Shown piece by piece: positions 13,465-25,634 of a DNA stretch of 64,000 nucleotides. The stretch spans positions 248,001 to 312,000 of the forward strand of contig BQUP01000008.1 in assembly GCA_022835595.1 (NCBI GenBank). The letters run 5' to 3'. Origin of the DNA: Cystobasidium ongulense (Eukaryota > Basidiomycota > Cystobasidiomycetes > Cystobasidiales > Cystobasidiaceae). The stretch's first letter is position 1. Each line of letters begins with the position of its first letter. Below the pieces are notes generated by a model. That model searched no databases, was not told the origin of the DNA, and saw nothing but the letters and a program-made list of their open reading frames with translations. The position numbers and the translations under genes are program-made.

Positions 13465-16216
13465 ATCTATCCGGCAAGGAACCATCACGAGGCTATATAC
13501 GAGTAGAAACCACAAGATTGAGCAAGAGAAGGTATTACCAAGATTCGCATCAGTGATTGTAACTGTAATTGTACCAGTACCAAACCCGTTAAATCTCCAG
13601 AGGTGGCCGATCTTTCGACACACACAGAGGCGATGTCGAATGTGGTCGGTGCCTGCAAGAGATGCCTGTGTAGCTAGTCAAAAGTCAAGCAACCCTCACT
13701 TCTCGCGCAACCTGTTCGGGTCGGACCGAACCTACGTCGTCAGTTTTTGTTCCATTTTCTCATCCCCTTGTATCGTTTGCTGCAAAAGCGCAGGTCTCGA
13801 GACATTGCGGAATCTCAGACTTGTTTTTTCGACTGGGATTCTCCCCTGACCATGTCAATCAAACGAGCTTGCTCCTTTGCACTTGATAGGAAGCGGATAG
13901 AGCGGGTCGGTCGTGGCATGCATCAATTGTTTCCTCGACAAGCAGCGGAGAGATATCTAAGAGTAGAAGATCATAATCATCAGGAACAGCCGTGGGTGCC
14001 TAATGGAGACATTTGAGCAGACTGAGGGACAATGATTGAGCCATCCAGTGCAGCGGCTGTTACGAATAGTTGTGAGCTGAAGCACGTCAGGCGGATTCTG
14101 GTCGAGCTACGGCCTGCTTCTGAAAATGCCTGTAACAAGCTCCGAACGTAGAATGCACCGCTGCACGGACGCGCAGGGCCGGCCAGCAATGGCACACCCT
14201 AGTGTAGGTGCACGCTATGTACGCCAGAGCTGGTGCGCAGCTGGGGAGAACGGAAGCGTGAGGGGTTCCTTCGGACGAAGAAAGTCCTCCGCTGCGTGAG
14301 TCTGGTTCTTCAAGTTTTCGTCCAGTGCGGACCCCAATATCGTAGACCCAGCGTCCTATCGGAGCGCAACGTCATGCTGCGCACGTCTTTTCATGTTGAG
14401 CAGGGTGTACAGAACGGTGCCTGCTTGAGCTCCTCTTGCGAAATGTTGGTTGCTGCGTCCTGCACTTCAGCGGGCTGGCGACACTCTCTGGCTTCGTGCA
14501 GGCAACACGCATTCAATGCGACACACATCGTCGAGGCATGTGAGTGGTCTGCAAGCCTGGCAGTGAGCTGCCCAGAGTGCCATTCATACTCATCTTCATC
14601 TCAGGCTCGTTTGACGAGGTTCTCATCAGGCCAGAGCGGTAGCGGACCGGCGTTGCTCGACAAGGCGTGAACACCTGCAGTCCTTCCTGTCACCATCCCG
14701 TACGAAGCCAAACTGGCTGGACAGTGGTGAGAAGCACGCCCATATCGGCAGGACAGTTCAGCCAGTGGGTGCTTCACTCGCAGCGAGACTCGAGGATGAT
14801 CGACGTCTTTCTGTCTTGACAAGAAGGTCCGAACTGACATGAGAACCATCTCCAGCAGCAGCGCGTGTGGAAGAAGCAGAGCGAACCGGAGAGCGAGTCG
14901 GAGCTATCACATCGCTGTGGTACGGCCATCGTGCGCTCTCGAGATCTGGGTAGCGTCCAACGTCACATCAAGGTTTAACTCCCGCTGTTCAGAAATGCCT
15001 CCGAGACTTTTACCATAAAGTGAGCTATAAACCGTAACTCTATTCTTGCGGAAAAGCAACACCAGCCTGAACTCAAAGGCACGTGTAAAGACCTTGCAAA
15101 GACACGGCTTCGATATCGGAGCATACTCCCGGGCGATTACCAGGTGTGGACGAGGTGTGTAGACGATGTTTGCCTGACCGAAAGACCATGGTTTACGACT
15201 GATCCAATGTCCTGGTAAATCTTCAAGGCCCAATACACCCCAGTCTCTTCTCGGAGTCTGCCACCCAGAGGATTAGATAAAACGACGCAATATTGTGGAA
15301 GGTTTGAACAAAAGGTACGGGAGACGTCGATAAATATATTTCCTAATTCATCAACACGTGGGACCGATCAAAGCTCATTGCTAATGTTCACCGTCACTTT
15401 TCGCTTCTCAACCCTGGCAGCCCATCAGAAATAATCTGAATCGTTCGCGCAAACCGTAATCTTGCTCGCCATAGAATTTCAGCATCCGGGAGGACAGCAT
15501 CAGTTTTGTGCTTTCTACCCACCAAACAAGGCAAGGAAGGGCGCAAATAAGTTTTTTTGCAAGAGTCCTTGCCTTTGCGGACCCTTTGTTTGACATCTGC
15601 CCGACACATCTACCTGTTATTGCATAAAGAGGTCCTCTCGTCAAGGTACATCCGCCGTGAGCCCGCTTGGCCCGTCACTTCATCAATTTCTCTTTCTCTC
15701 TCTTAACTTTCAATTGATTCGGTCTAAGCAGAAGAACAAGAACGAAAGACCACGTTCATTCCCTCGATTCTCCTCCTTTCCTTAGAGCTATACCGACCAT
15801 TTTTCGGTGGCCTCCGGTGTCCTTTCCAAATCACAATCCCTACGGTAATCGAACTTTACCACAATTTTGAAAAAGCGGATTTCATCGTGACAGGCAGACA
15901 CCCAAATCCCGTACTCGCGTATCATTGGCATTCAGTACAAGAAAGCTACAAGCGCAGAACTACAGCCTACTCTTCAGTGTATGGTCATTCAGCGGTGCTT
16001 GCACGAGCTACCGTAAAAACAAGACGTGGAGATTGACTAGGGCGTAACGGGCCAAGGCCTTCCTGTCACTCTTATTTTCGGCGCTAGGGAGCACAGCCAA
16101 AGGACACACAATTTTTCCGGTGCTACCATATAGGCTATTCCACAAGCTTCCAAGTACATCTACGCTATCTGAGACCCATTCGGAGCTGCCTCATCAAGGC
16201 AGAGCTCTAGCTCAAG
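13465..16216. other. 2.75 kb region without a recognisable gene, upstream of velvet
   Basis: Open frames reach 145 aa (for example 14233-14670 plus and 14907-15233 minus) but have no recognisable domain, no convincing splice pattern and a residue mix rich in Cys, Ser and Arg, as in random translation. The last 600 bases become pyrimidine-rich (tctctttctctctctt near 15690), as in fungal leaders. This is probably the long promoter and 5' UTR of the velvet gene. A non-coding RNA is possible but nothing shows it. Confidence 0.5.
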
Positions 16217-17831
16217 ATGCGCGAAGATGTGATTCAGCGGCGCAGCAGAAGCGCGTCCAATGGTCCGGAAGAAAGCGAGACAGCATCGAATACGACCCCT
16301 CAACCCAACATACTGAACGAGGAGCCTCCTGAAAGCTTGCCTGAGCCCAAAAGAAGAAGACCTTCTGCCCTCGTCGGAAGTACGGAATCAGCTCCGCCGT
16401 CCGATCAAGGGGCGTTGACACCTCGGCCTACACCAGCAACAAGTACGGCTGTCCCATCGCCCTTGACACCAATACAAGGCGAAACAGACTCTTCGTATGT
16501 AACCCACGAAAGTCAGAGACACGATTCTCACGGCGCTGGGACTCTCAACTCCACTCAATCTCGTCAGCGTTTGTCAGCGTCACAAGGTTCACTAGAGACA
16601 TCTTCTATCATCAGCGACAATAGCATAGCAACGGGAGCGGCAGCCATCGGACTCGTCCGCCTACCTTCTTTATCTTCAATAGCTTATGACCTTCCTTCGA
16701 GTGGACTCACAAGTCAACATTTTCCTCAGAAAGGTTTCTCGAGCCCAGGTTCAGCTCGCTCTCGCAGGTCAATATCATCGCGTGGATCCTCACCACACGC
16801 CTCCTCTTCTTCCTCGTCTAGTAGTGCTGGTAAGCGAAGATATAGCTCAATTGGAGTCGATAGAGCTGCAGTGTCGAGGTCGGCGTCACAAGTCCCAGAG
16901 TGAGTAGAGAGCACTTAGCGGGTTGAGTGGCCATGCGCTGAGGAAACTTCGCCTCTCCTTGTAGGTTCCGGTATGAACTCGTTATTCACCAGCAGCCAGG
17001 TACAGCTGCTGCTGCCGGTTTGAGTCCGCCTGCGCTCAGCCGCTTGCCTATCGTCCCAAGTCCGATATTGCAGCTGCGAGTCACAGATGAGAAGGGCAAA
17101 GCCGTGGGGCACCGCCATGTGTGAGTAAGCCTGTTCAGCTCCCAGTCAAGCACAGTCCGACTTACAAGAACACACTTGAAACAGTCTTCAAAGTCTACCT
17201 TATCTTGTCTGCAGCTGTTCTCTGGTATCAGTAGACGGTGACAACAGTCCAATAGACTTTGCAAATGAAGAGCAGTCATTGCCGCCGAGTATCTCAGGAC
17301 AAGCATTGGTTCGAAGGCCTAGTCAGCCATTGGCCATGATCTGTGGAACTAGAGTCTATAGCTGCACTGAAGCACTGGATCTTGACGGTCAGCAAGGGAT
17401 ATTTTTCGTCTTTTGGGATACCAGTATACGGCAAGAAGGAGAGTATCGGCTTAAATTCTCTTTGATTGAAGCGTGGGTCCTGTTTCATTTTCGCTCCCTT
17501 GATGGAAGACCCATAGCTGATTACTTATATTTACCATTCTTTTCCAGTCTACCTGGCTCACCGACTTTGACAAGTGTAATTTCGGACTCCTTCAAGGTGG
17601 TGCGCAGATCAGAATTTCCAGGGACGGTGGAGATTGCTACAGACTGGACGAGACATATGCACAGACAGGGCATCAATATATGTAAGTACGCTCCCGCCGT
17701 ATTCTACGGACTTACTCCATGCCAGGGTATTAGTATTGATGTTTTCGTTACTGTCGCTTGCAGACCTACCAGCCTTGGGGACATCATCTGGCGTCCTTCC
17801 AAACTCGAATTCTAGAACTTCAAACGTATAA
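16217..17831 (+). CDS. Velvet-domain transcription regulator
   Basis: Velvet proteins are fungal DNA-binding regulators that couple development to secondary metabolism. Exons are 16217-16899, 16965-17120, 17185-17472, 17548-17681 and 17764-17831, giving 442 aa. The first 225 residues are Ser/Pro-rich and hold a basic cluster (PEPKRRRPSA), a likely nuclear signal. The velvet fold follows: FRYELVIHQQP, SPILQLRVTDEKGK, LPYLVCSCSLV, GIFFVFWDTSIRQEGEYRLKFSLIEA and SDSFKVVRRSEFPG. The usual Cys-Gly core after the first strand is not conserved, so I do not assign VeA, VelB or VosA. The fourth intron (17473-17547) is 75 nt and has no stop, so its retention would add 25 residues inside the domain. Confidence 0.88.
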
Positions 17832-18183
17832 TGTCCGAATCGGGGTCATCTCGTCCTTGCGTACCTTTTGACATCGCATAGGTAAAGTCCAGAACAGACT
17901 TCAAGACTTTCATCATGTAACGAATCGGCTTCGTCCGCTTCACTTGGTCGTTCGCAATTTCCAGTCAAGTACTTTGACTATTTTACCCCAAATTAGTACT
18001 TTCGACGCCCCATGTATCATAGCATACACTAGATCTGCAACATGCTAGAAAGCCATATGCTCTGTGATACCATAACATCGCATCGGCTCCGAATAATTAC
18101 AATGTAGATAGAAGATAAAGAGGCATACTCCTCTCCGTAGTCGATACACGCTAGTGACCAACCAAAGACTGCCTTTATTGCTG
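17832..18183. other. Convergent 3' flanks of velvet and RRP4
   Basis: A 352 bp AT-richer spacer between converging genes. It presumably holds both poly(A) regions, and I see nothing else in it. Confidence 0.5.
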
Positions 18184-19437
18184 CTACGAAGATGCTAAAG
18201 CTTGAATGATAGTTTTGGCATGCAGGTGTAGCTGGTCCACTTCTATGTCCAGCCCATCTTCTGATTGCAAACGAAAACTAATCTCGTAGGCCGCTTGTAT
18301 ATGCGCCAATGTGATTGATATCCAGTGTTGTGCCAGTATCTCAACACACGCTGCGGTTCTATCTATCTTCGATCTTGTGTCTTCCTCGATGGCATCGTTG
18401 TGAGATGAATAGATGGCCATTGATGCCGATGCTTCCGGTTGCCAATCATCACCAGCTGTATTACGGACAGTCTCTTGTGCTTTTGACATTGCGGATGGCG
18501 CCTGGACCCAAACGTAACCATTCAAACCAATGATCATGTCGATCCCGTATGGCAAAGAGTGGAAATGTGACTTGAGGCGGATGACAAGAGTAGGAGGAAC
18601 GATGATCAGACGTCCATTACGAAGCTTGCCGTATTTCAGTGATCTTGTATGTAAGGACATTGTGCCCTCGCCCAGTATGGATTGCACTTCTGCTACTAGT
18701 AAATCGCCTTCTTGGAAGAAAGTCCGCATTTGCAGCTCGTCGGATTCTAGCTTTCGTCGCTGTAAGGTGGTGCTCTTATCAGACACTGAAACTCCCTTCT
18801 ATTAGACTATCGTTGTATAATGCTTACCTGCACTCCTCCTGGTAGGTTGATAGATGAAAGCATAAGAATAGCATCTGTTCGGCCGTCTACTTCGACTCTC
18901 CACCGCCGTGGTCCGACCTGGATTGCGAGAAAGCCAGACTTTAGCAAATGTGTTCCGTAAGAGCTTAATGTACGTTCTCACCTCGGTGATTCTTCCAATA
19001 ACGAGATCGCCTACTTCTGGTCTGTACCTATAGCCAATTTATTAGCAAGTTGTGAGTATTTTGGATGTGATGCAGAGCTTACTTTGATCTGAAAGGTCTC
19101 ACAGAGACAAGCTTGTTCACACGCTCTACCTGTCCAGCTACAGAAGCTATAATATAGTCATTTTCGACGTATGACCCATGTCCTCTAGAATTGCCATCCA
19201 AATTGTCAGCTTAAGTATATTGAGCGGAAATGAGGAAACAGAAGCTTCTCACCTCATCCATTCCTGGGCACTTGCAACAGGCTCGCCTGGTATAGCTATA
19301 CGCGATGTCGAAGCAGATGGGAAAGCTGGATCTTCATCGACATCCATCAAATCTCTCGATGAAGCAGGTTCGGCAGCATGCACTTGGGAGTAGCTCGAAG
19401 TGGATGGAACAGGCGCTGGGGCGAGTATGCGAAACAT
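18184..19437 (-). CDS. RRP4: Exosome complex RNA-binding subunit RRP4
   Basis: A cap subunit of the RNA exosome, which guides RNA into the 3'-5' nuclease core. Exons are 19437-19253, 19184-19083, 19027-18982, 18917-18828 and 18759-18184, giving 332 aa. After an N-terminal segment the S1 domain reads GHGSYVENDYIIASVAGQVE, then RPEVGDLVIGRITEVGPRRW and GRTDAILMLSSINLPGG. EGDLLVAEVQSI and MSLHTRSLKYGKLRNG are classic RRP4 signatures, followed by a KH-like domain (GLNGYVWV). The length is usual. It shares a 101 bp start-to-start region with the MidA-family gene. Confidence 0.94.
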
Positions 19438-19538
19438 GACGAGAAGGTAGCTGTTGAAGGTTTTCTAGAAGCAGTTCGTGCGATGCTGCTGTTTGTACTT
19501 AAGACAAGAGCGAGCGTTCTTCAAGGTGATCGCACTGC
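19438..19538. promoter_or_regulatory. Compact bidirectional promoter, RRP4 / MidA-family gene
   Basis: The two start codons are separated by 101 bp, so promoters and 5' UTRs of both genes must overlap or extend into each other. No motif is assigned. Confidence 0.5.
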
Positions 19539-21283
19539 ATGGCTTCGCTCCTACCGCCGTGCACCTGCGGGTATGGACGACTGCTCGTGAGGCAGCAGCA
19601 GAGCAGGCTGCTGTCGACCTCGTCGTATGTCCTGAACAACAGCGCTACCTCGTCAGCGCGCAAGAGACGGGCTCGCGGCGAAACCGTCCAGTACCAGTTC
19701 AATGCGAATCCATTCGACCCGGCAGTCGAAGACCCAGCTTCTCGAGCAGGTTATCAATTGGTGACAGCGAACACGTTAAGAAAGCACACTACTCCACCTC
19801 GCAAGGTGCGGATGCTAGCAAGAGACTTTATAGATGATAGTCTTTACAACCCGCACTATGGCTACTTCCCTAAACAAGCGGTCATCTTCGACCCCGGCGC
19901 TGCTCTTGCACAACGACCAGGGCAGGAAGTCGAGCTCGAAGATCCTGAAATCTTAAAGCAGAGAAGATTGCATGGCTTCGATTTCTCAAAGATGAAGACT
20001 ATGAATGACTTTGATAGAACAGTCGCTGAAACATATGGGATCATTGAGGAAGAAGCACATGAAGGTTCTGGACCCGGAAGACAGGTCTGGCATACCCCTA
20101 CAGAGCTCTTCAAGGTGTGTAGTACCATTATTCTCTCCCGTGCTCTAGCATACTGATAAAGCTTGTCACTTAGCCCTACTATGCACAAGCCGTTGCAAAC
20201 CATCTTGCAACAGAGTACAAACTTGCGCTATACCCCTACAACGACCTGAAGATTTACGAGATAGGAGCAGGAAACGGATCAATGATGACTGGCGTACTCG
20301 ACTACCTCCGTGATTCTGAACCAGAAGTCTACAAGCGTACACACTACCATACTATCGAGATCTCGCAGCAATTGGCGGATCTTCAGCTTGCAAGAGCTAG
20401 CGCAGCTGGTCACTCGGAACGCGTCTCTACAGTGCGGCAAAGCATCTTCGACTGGAAACAAGTCGTCACGGATCCCTGTTTCTTCCTCGCTTTCGAGGTA
20501 CTGGATAATCTATCGCACGATGTCGTGCGCTACACTATGGAAGACGAGACCCCACTTCAGTGCTTAGTGGAAATCGACAATAGAGGCGACTTTACAGAAG
20601 TCTATGAACCCGTCTCTGATCCTTTGATAAGACGCTTCCTCGACATTCGACGCGATATACGCCGACACAACCCGTATGCTCACAGTACGCTCCATCCTAT
20701 ACTTGCGAAGAACGCCCTTCTCCGCAAAGCGTACGCCTCGCTACCATTCGCTCCCAATCTTTCACCTCCGGACTTTCTACCAACTCAGTCGCTCATGCTT
20801 CTCGATGTGCTACGAAACAAGTTCCCAGCACACAGGATCTTGATGTCAGATTTCGACGAGTTGCCGGACACTGTCCCCGGCAGATTGGCACCTGTCGTAC
20901 AGACTCGCTATGAAGGGCAGAGCGTGACATGCTCGACATACCTCGTCTCCCAAGGCTGGTTCGACATTTTCTTCCCCACTGATTTTCGATTCTTGCGCGA
21001 CATGTACGAATGGGTGATGGCGGGGAAAGATAAAACACATGCGAGAGCTCATAAAACTCAATTACTTGGAGCAAGTGAAACTCAAGAGAACCAAATGACA
21101 GATAATGAGATGAGGAGGATTTCGGAATTGGGCGTAGGATTGGGATGGGGAAATAGGAAACCTTTGAGAGTGCTTTCACACAGGCAGTTCTTGGAGAGAT
21201 ATGGAGAGCCGGAATATACGCAGCTGAAGGATGGCACGAATCCGATGTTGGATTTGTACGAGAACGCAGCGTTCATCTACTGA
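19539..21283 (+). CDS. MidA/NDUFAF7-family (DUF185) methyltransferase-like protein, mitochondrial
   Basis: The human relative NDUFAF7 methylates an arginine of complex I subunit NDUFS2 during assembly. Exons are 19539-20114 and 20174-21283, giving 561 aa. The N-terminus (RLLVRQQQSRLLSTSS) looks like a presequence. ARDFIDDSLYNPHYGYF, TPTELFK and PYYAQAVANHL match the family start, and YEIGAGNGSM (about residues 220-229) is the SAM-binding motif I. The family's usual 'NEFFDALP' region reads FEVLDNLSHDVV here. ILMSDFDELP and VSQGWFDIFFPTDF are conserved further on. Several loops are longer than in the human protein, so it may be a fungal sub-branch rather than a strict NDUFAF7 orthologue. Family assignment is firm; the substrate is inferred. 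Confidence 0.85.
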
Positions 21284-21605
21284 ACCACGTAAGCCTTGTG
21301 ATTCATCTCTTACGAGGTGTAGGGTGAGATGTTTATGCGCCACTGTGAGATGCACGCATACAAAGGCAGTAGGATGCAGATGATACCAAGCTCCTGAAAC
21401 CAACGCCCGCGGACACAGTCCATTACTCTTCGCACCTCTGCCATCGTCACTGTTTGCATCATCGCTGCGTGTCCTTTGATCCACCGTTGCGATCCTTTGC
21501 ATCTTTCATGCCCGACTCCCTTCAAGCTTGCACCAATCTCTCATCGCGGGCTCATCTGAACGGAGCATCTCCCCCAGGACCAGGACAAGCTCAACTACTT
21601 TCAAG

Positions 21606-22833
21606 ATGCGCCTCTTCTCTTTTGCACTTTCTGCAATCTCCCTCGTCGCTGCAATGACCGTACCTGCTGTCCTCGCTGCCGAAGCACCAAAAGGCCCAAA
21701 GATCACCAACATCGTCTACTTTGACATCAAGGTGAGTACTGCTCTGTTGACGTGTACAGGCACACGGGCTGACTCGACTCTGCTGCGCGCTCTGTCTTCC
21801 TTGCATCTATCCCTCACGCGTCTGCTTGATCACGCACTCTCTTGCACAATTGTAATGCAACAGCATGGCGATAAAGACCTCGGCCGCATCAAGATGGTGA
21901 GCAGTCTTGTCGCTTATCCAGTATGCGTTGTTGCTGATCCTTGGGTGTATCTCAAAAGGGCCTCTACGGAGCTACCGTCCCAAAGACAGTAGAGAACTTC
22001 CGGGCTCTTGCGACTGGAGAGATGGGTTTCGGGTATGAAGGCAGCCAGTTCCACCGTGTTATCAAGGATTTCAGTGCGTGTCCATTCTACAATATGCAGA
22101 CTCTTTTAACTTTCCGGCCCACTGACTGCTGCTTGTTCACCTGCTCATGCGGTTTCACTCCCCATTTCTCCACGTGTCATACATCGTTCTTCCATATGTT
22201 CGTTCTCTGATTGCAGTGATCCAGGGCGGTGACTTCACCAGAGGTGACGGTACCGGCGGCAAGTCCATCTACGGCGACAAGTAAGTGCATTTACGATGGC
22301 AGCGTACTATTAATTTTCCCCTGATCATAGTTCTACTTCTTTGCAGGTTCGAAGATGAGAACTTCAAGCTTCGTCACACTAAGAAGGGTCAATTGTCCAT
22401 GGCTAATGCCGGTAGAAACACAAATGGTGCGTTTCCCTTTTTCACAGACAGATCCAAGCTGTACATACATATTTCTATGACTAAACTCTCCACTCTCACA
22501 GGCTCCCAGTTCTTCATCACCACTGCTGTCACTTCTTGGCTTGTGAGTTCCTTATCTTACACAATACTGCACGAAGGTCTTCCCATGATTGCCCTACTGA
22601 CTCGGATGTCTGATGCACAGGATGGAAAACACGTCGTCTTTGGAGAAGTCCTCGAGGGCTGGGAGATTGTCGATATAATCCAGAATGTCCCCAAGGCTAG
22701 AAGTGACAAGCCCAAGGAGGCCGTCACCATCGTCGAGAGCGGCGAATTGCCAGTTGAGGGCAGCACTGATGAGGCACCTCAAGCTGCTCCCGTCGGAAGC
22801 GCCGAACAGGCACCTTTGAGAGCAGAGTTATGA
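21606..22833 (+). CDS. Secretory-pathway cyclophilin-type peptidyl-prolyl isomerase
   Basis: A cyclophilin B-like proline isomerase acting on folding proteins in the ER. Exons are 21606-21731, 21864-21896, 21959-22073, 22217-22280, 22347-22426, 22502-22542 and 22621-22833, giving 223 aa. Residues 1-25 ([20 protein letters not shown]) form a signal peptide. The isomerase domain has [18 protein letters not shown], the catalytic [36 protein letters not shown], the drug-binding Trp in [12 protein letters not shown], and VVDII-like [10 protein letters not shown]. The C-terminus ends RAEL, not a canonical HDEL or KDEL, so ER retention is uncertain. The sixth intron (78 nt) is stop-free and in frame. 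The start is the first ATG before the signal peptide. Confidence 0.93.
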
Positions 22834-23440
22834 CTAGCTCAAGTCAAGGTGTGGTGAGTGCGAATTGAGGCTGACTACTTTGTCATTGCTTGACTGATTG
22901 ATTTCTCTAGGGAGATGGTCAACTTTTAGACGACGCAGTGTCGTTTACAAGAGTGAATAGTATGCTGCACGTGACCTATATTATCAGTTGTCTCCCTACC
23001 TTTGCGTGTCATCCGTCAGTCTGATGGTCGAAATGTGACACAGTGAATGAAATGAAGGAGCAAAGAGTTATTTGAGTGTGAATACGAAGCTCTGTTGCTT
23101 GCCGTTGCTTGTCTAATATTCGCCACTGTAAAATTGACGGGTCACTCGCGCAGTCGTGAATAACGTGCATCTCGCTCTGGCAGTGTCCAACAGCATTGCA
23201 AAGTGACACAGCACAGCACAGGCAGGCGTGCATCCATCACACTCTTTTACACCACCCATCCCACGCTGCACTGCTCTTCTGGCCAGCTCTACGCTCTCTA
23301 TATTCCTGCATTCCTCGAGAAAGTGTCTCGCTGTTGACAAGCCACCCCATACCTCGCCATATTCAACACACACCTGGACGCGACACTCTGCCGTCGTCTT
23401 CGACACACACCACACTACACCACATCACTCATCCTACACG
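22834..23440. other. Spacer between cyclophilin and CFEM gene
   Basis: About 600 bp. The second half, from about 23230, is rich in C and A with many 'cacac' and 'tcc' runs, which fits a 5' UTR. The open frame running through it is the upstream extension of the CFEM reading frame and has no family content. Confidence 0.5.
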
Positions 23441-24717
23441 ATGGAGCTATCCCCGTCGTCGTCCTCGTCCTCGTCCAAGCGTCGGAATGGAGGGCCCTCA
23501 TCGTGGACTGCAGCTCTGCTCGCGACGGCGCTTGTGGTGCAGCAGGCGAATGCAGTAGCACTGGCAGGCAGCAACGGCAATGGCAATGGACGAAGTCATC
23601 ACCTGCAGAGCAGACAGTATCCCAGTGATGCGCCGGGTGGGTCCTCCCTCGTCTGTACGCTCCAAGGTGTATCCGCTGCTCACCACCAGTTCGTACAGCC
23701 TGCGCACGCACATGCATCAGAGTCAAGATTGAAGAGGCTGCTGATCCCGGCCTCGCGCCTGGTAGGTCTACACGCTGCTCTGCACACTCTGCTAGCACGA
23801 CTCACGCCCTGCTGTCTGCCCTTCAGACTGCGACTACCGCACCTCTGGCTACACAGCGTGCCTGTGCGCGTCGACCAAGTTTACAGCCGCATACGAAAGG
23901 TGCGCAAAAAAACACACACTCGCAATTTCCGAAAAGTGTATTACAATGCTGACATGACGACCACACTCCTGCCCATCTCTCCTTGCATGCTTATCGTAGA
24001 TGCCTGCTCGACAACTGCGTCTTTCCTTCAAGTCTCGCAACGGGGCGATCACTCTTTCAAACATTCTGCGCTGCCTCTGCAACTGCATCCGAGGGTGAGT
24101 TGGAAGAATTCATATTGGTCCACTTGATCTGCACACTAGGCATTACACTGACTAACTCTATTTTCACCACGCCTTAACTCGTTCAGCCGCTCAAGCAATA
24201 TCAGTAGCTTCATCGGCAGTGGCGTCCCAAGCCTCTGTCTATTCTGAAACTGCTACTTTGAACACTACTTCTATAGCTACCAGTGGCACAGCAACTTCAA
24301 GTGGTGCCTCGACCGCTGCTTCGACGAGTGGTGCAGTGCCATCGGGTGTTGACAGCTCGGGCGTGACTGGTACATCGACAGGGACGCAGAGTGCTACTAC
24401 TACAGATGTAAGTGCTACCTTTGTCGAAGCTGTCAATCGCGCAAATCTAATCATGGCTATCACACTCTGCAGCCTGCTTCTACAAATACTCAAAGCACGT
24501 TGAACGCGTCTCAACTTTCAAGTGCAGTGAGTCGCTTCCCTCTTCCAGTCATTATCGAAGCAATCCGACGTATAGCTGACCTGATGTCTTGTGATTGCAG
24601 CGAATGAACGCGACTGGAGTCAGCTCTGCGCGCCATTCGATGGCTTCGTTGTCAAGCTGGACATTAGCGGCTTCAGCAGTCTTCGTGCTGCTGGGATCGC
24701 TGGCTACTCTCCAATAA
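23441..24717 (+). CDS. CFEM-domain GPI-anchored surface protein
   Basis: CFEM proteins are fungal cell-surface proteins, some of which bind haem or act in host interaction. Exons are 23441-23636, 23699-23761, 23827-23899, 24000-24094, 24187-24407, 24473-24526 and 24601-24717, giving 272 aa. A signal anchor with a basic n-region (SSSKRRNGG, then WTAALLATALVV) precedes a domain of eight cysteines: PACARTC, DCDY, ACLC, RCLLDNC and FC. PxC-A-x2-C opening, CxC centre and total of eight match CFEM, though the spacing between the second and third cysteines (16) is wider than usual. A Ser/Thr-rich stalk and a hydrophobic C-terminus (LAASAVFVLLGSLATLQ) support GPI anchoring. The first intron was chosen because it alone restores PxCAxxC. 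Confidence 0.85.
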
Positions 24718-25634
24718 ATACAAAAACAGCCGCTTCCTGAAGCTTCGTCCGCTGGTGTTGGATGAAGTAGGACGCTCTCTGGCGGCTTATATACCCAGGG
24801 ACAGTCTGCCATCTCTCGGCTCCATCGAAGTCGTGTATTACATTAGCTTCCTTCCATTCATCTTCAGTTCGGTCTTATCAGTTTAGGTAGTAGTACAGTC
24901 CAATAACAGTTTAATGCAGTTTTTCCCCCTTTCCATCTTTCTCTACCATTAAGTCAGACCTCAAGTAGTTCCCTTCTTTACCACGGTCCTCATCTTGTTG
25001 TTATAGTCTTTATGCATTTCATTCCGTTGTCCGCTTGTTTCAGAGCAAAATCATTAATTCGTGCGGCAATCAATACAGTTGGGCTTATTTATGAAAGGAT
25101 GCACTTCTCTCGTGGGATCTCCACATTGATAAACGGTCAGACTATTGCGGCTCTTCGGGCCAGGCTATTTGTCCGATTGACCACCGTGAGATCAATTGAA
25201 TAGACTTGAGAAAGAGATACTTCCGAAATTTGCGCTCGCTCCTGAAGGTCATCTAAGTATAGGCTACATTTAGGCAATTCTGCAAATGCGAACATTCTTT
25301 GCGGTGCTTAATAGTTGAAAAGAATTGCTGGGGAAATAGAAAACGAAACTACACTTAAGAACTGCTGTGACCTTGGAAACAATAATTAGGACTTTGCGAA
25401 TGGATCAAGTGGGAAGCGATACAGGAAAGTATTATCCTTTCTTTCAACTGGCTCGCCTAGCGAATTAATTTACGCTCTTTTGCCGAACGAATTAGCGTAA
25501 ATAGGTGGGAATACTGAAAGGACTAACAGAAACTGAAATAGGGTGTTGCGAAGACGAAAGTGTGTACTGAATATATAGCAAAGACAGCGGTAACAATGCG
25601 CAGGAGTATCCGAGGGCGCGTGGAATCCTTCATT
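24718..25634. other. AT-rich convergent spacer between CFEM and HSF-type genes
   Basis: About 0.9 kb, visibly richer in A and T than its neighbours (for example 25300-25520). It holds the 3' regions of both genes. Its open frames are short and show no domain. Confidence 0.5.

Noticed and set aside
14233-14670. 145-codon plus-strand open frame in the long gap upstream of velvet
   Set aside because: Cys/Ser/Arg-rich, random-looking composition, with no partner exons or known motifs.
23415-24514. Several 70-127 codon minus-strand frames across the CFEM gene
   Set aside because: They are shadows of the plus-strand coding sequence, whose eight-cysteine pattern is clear.
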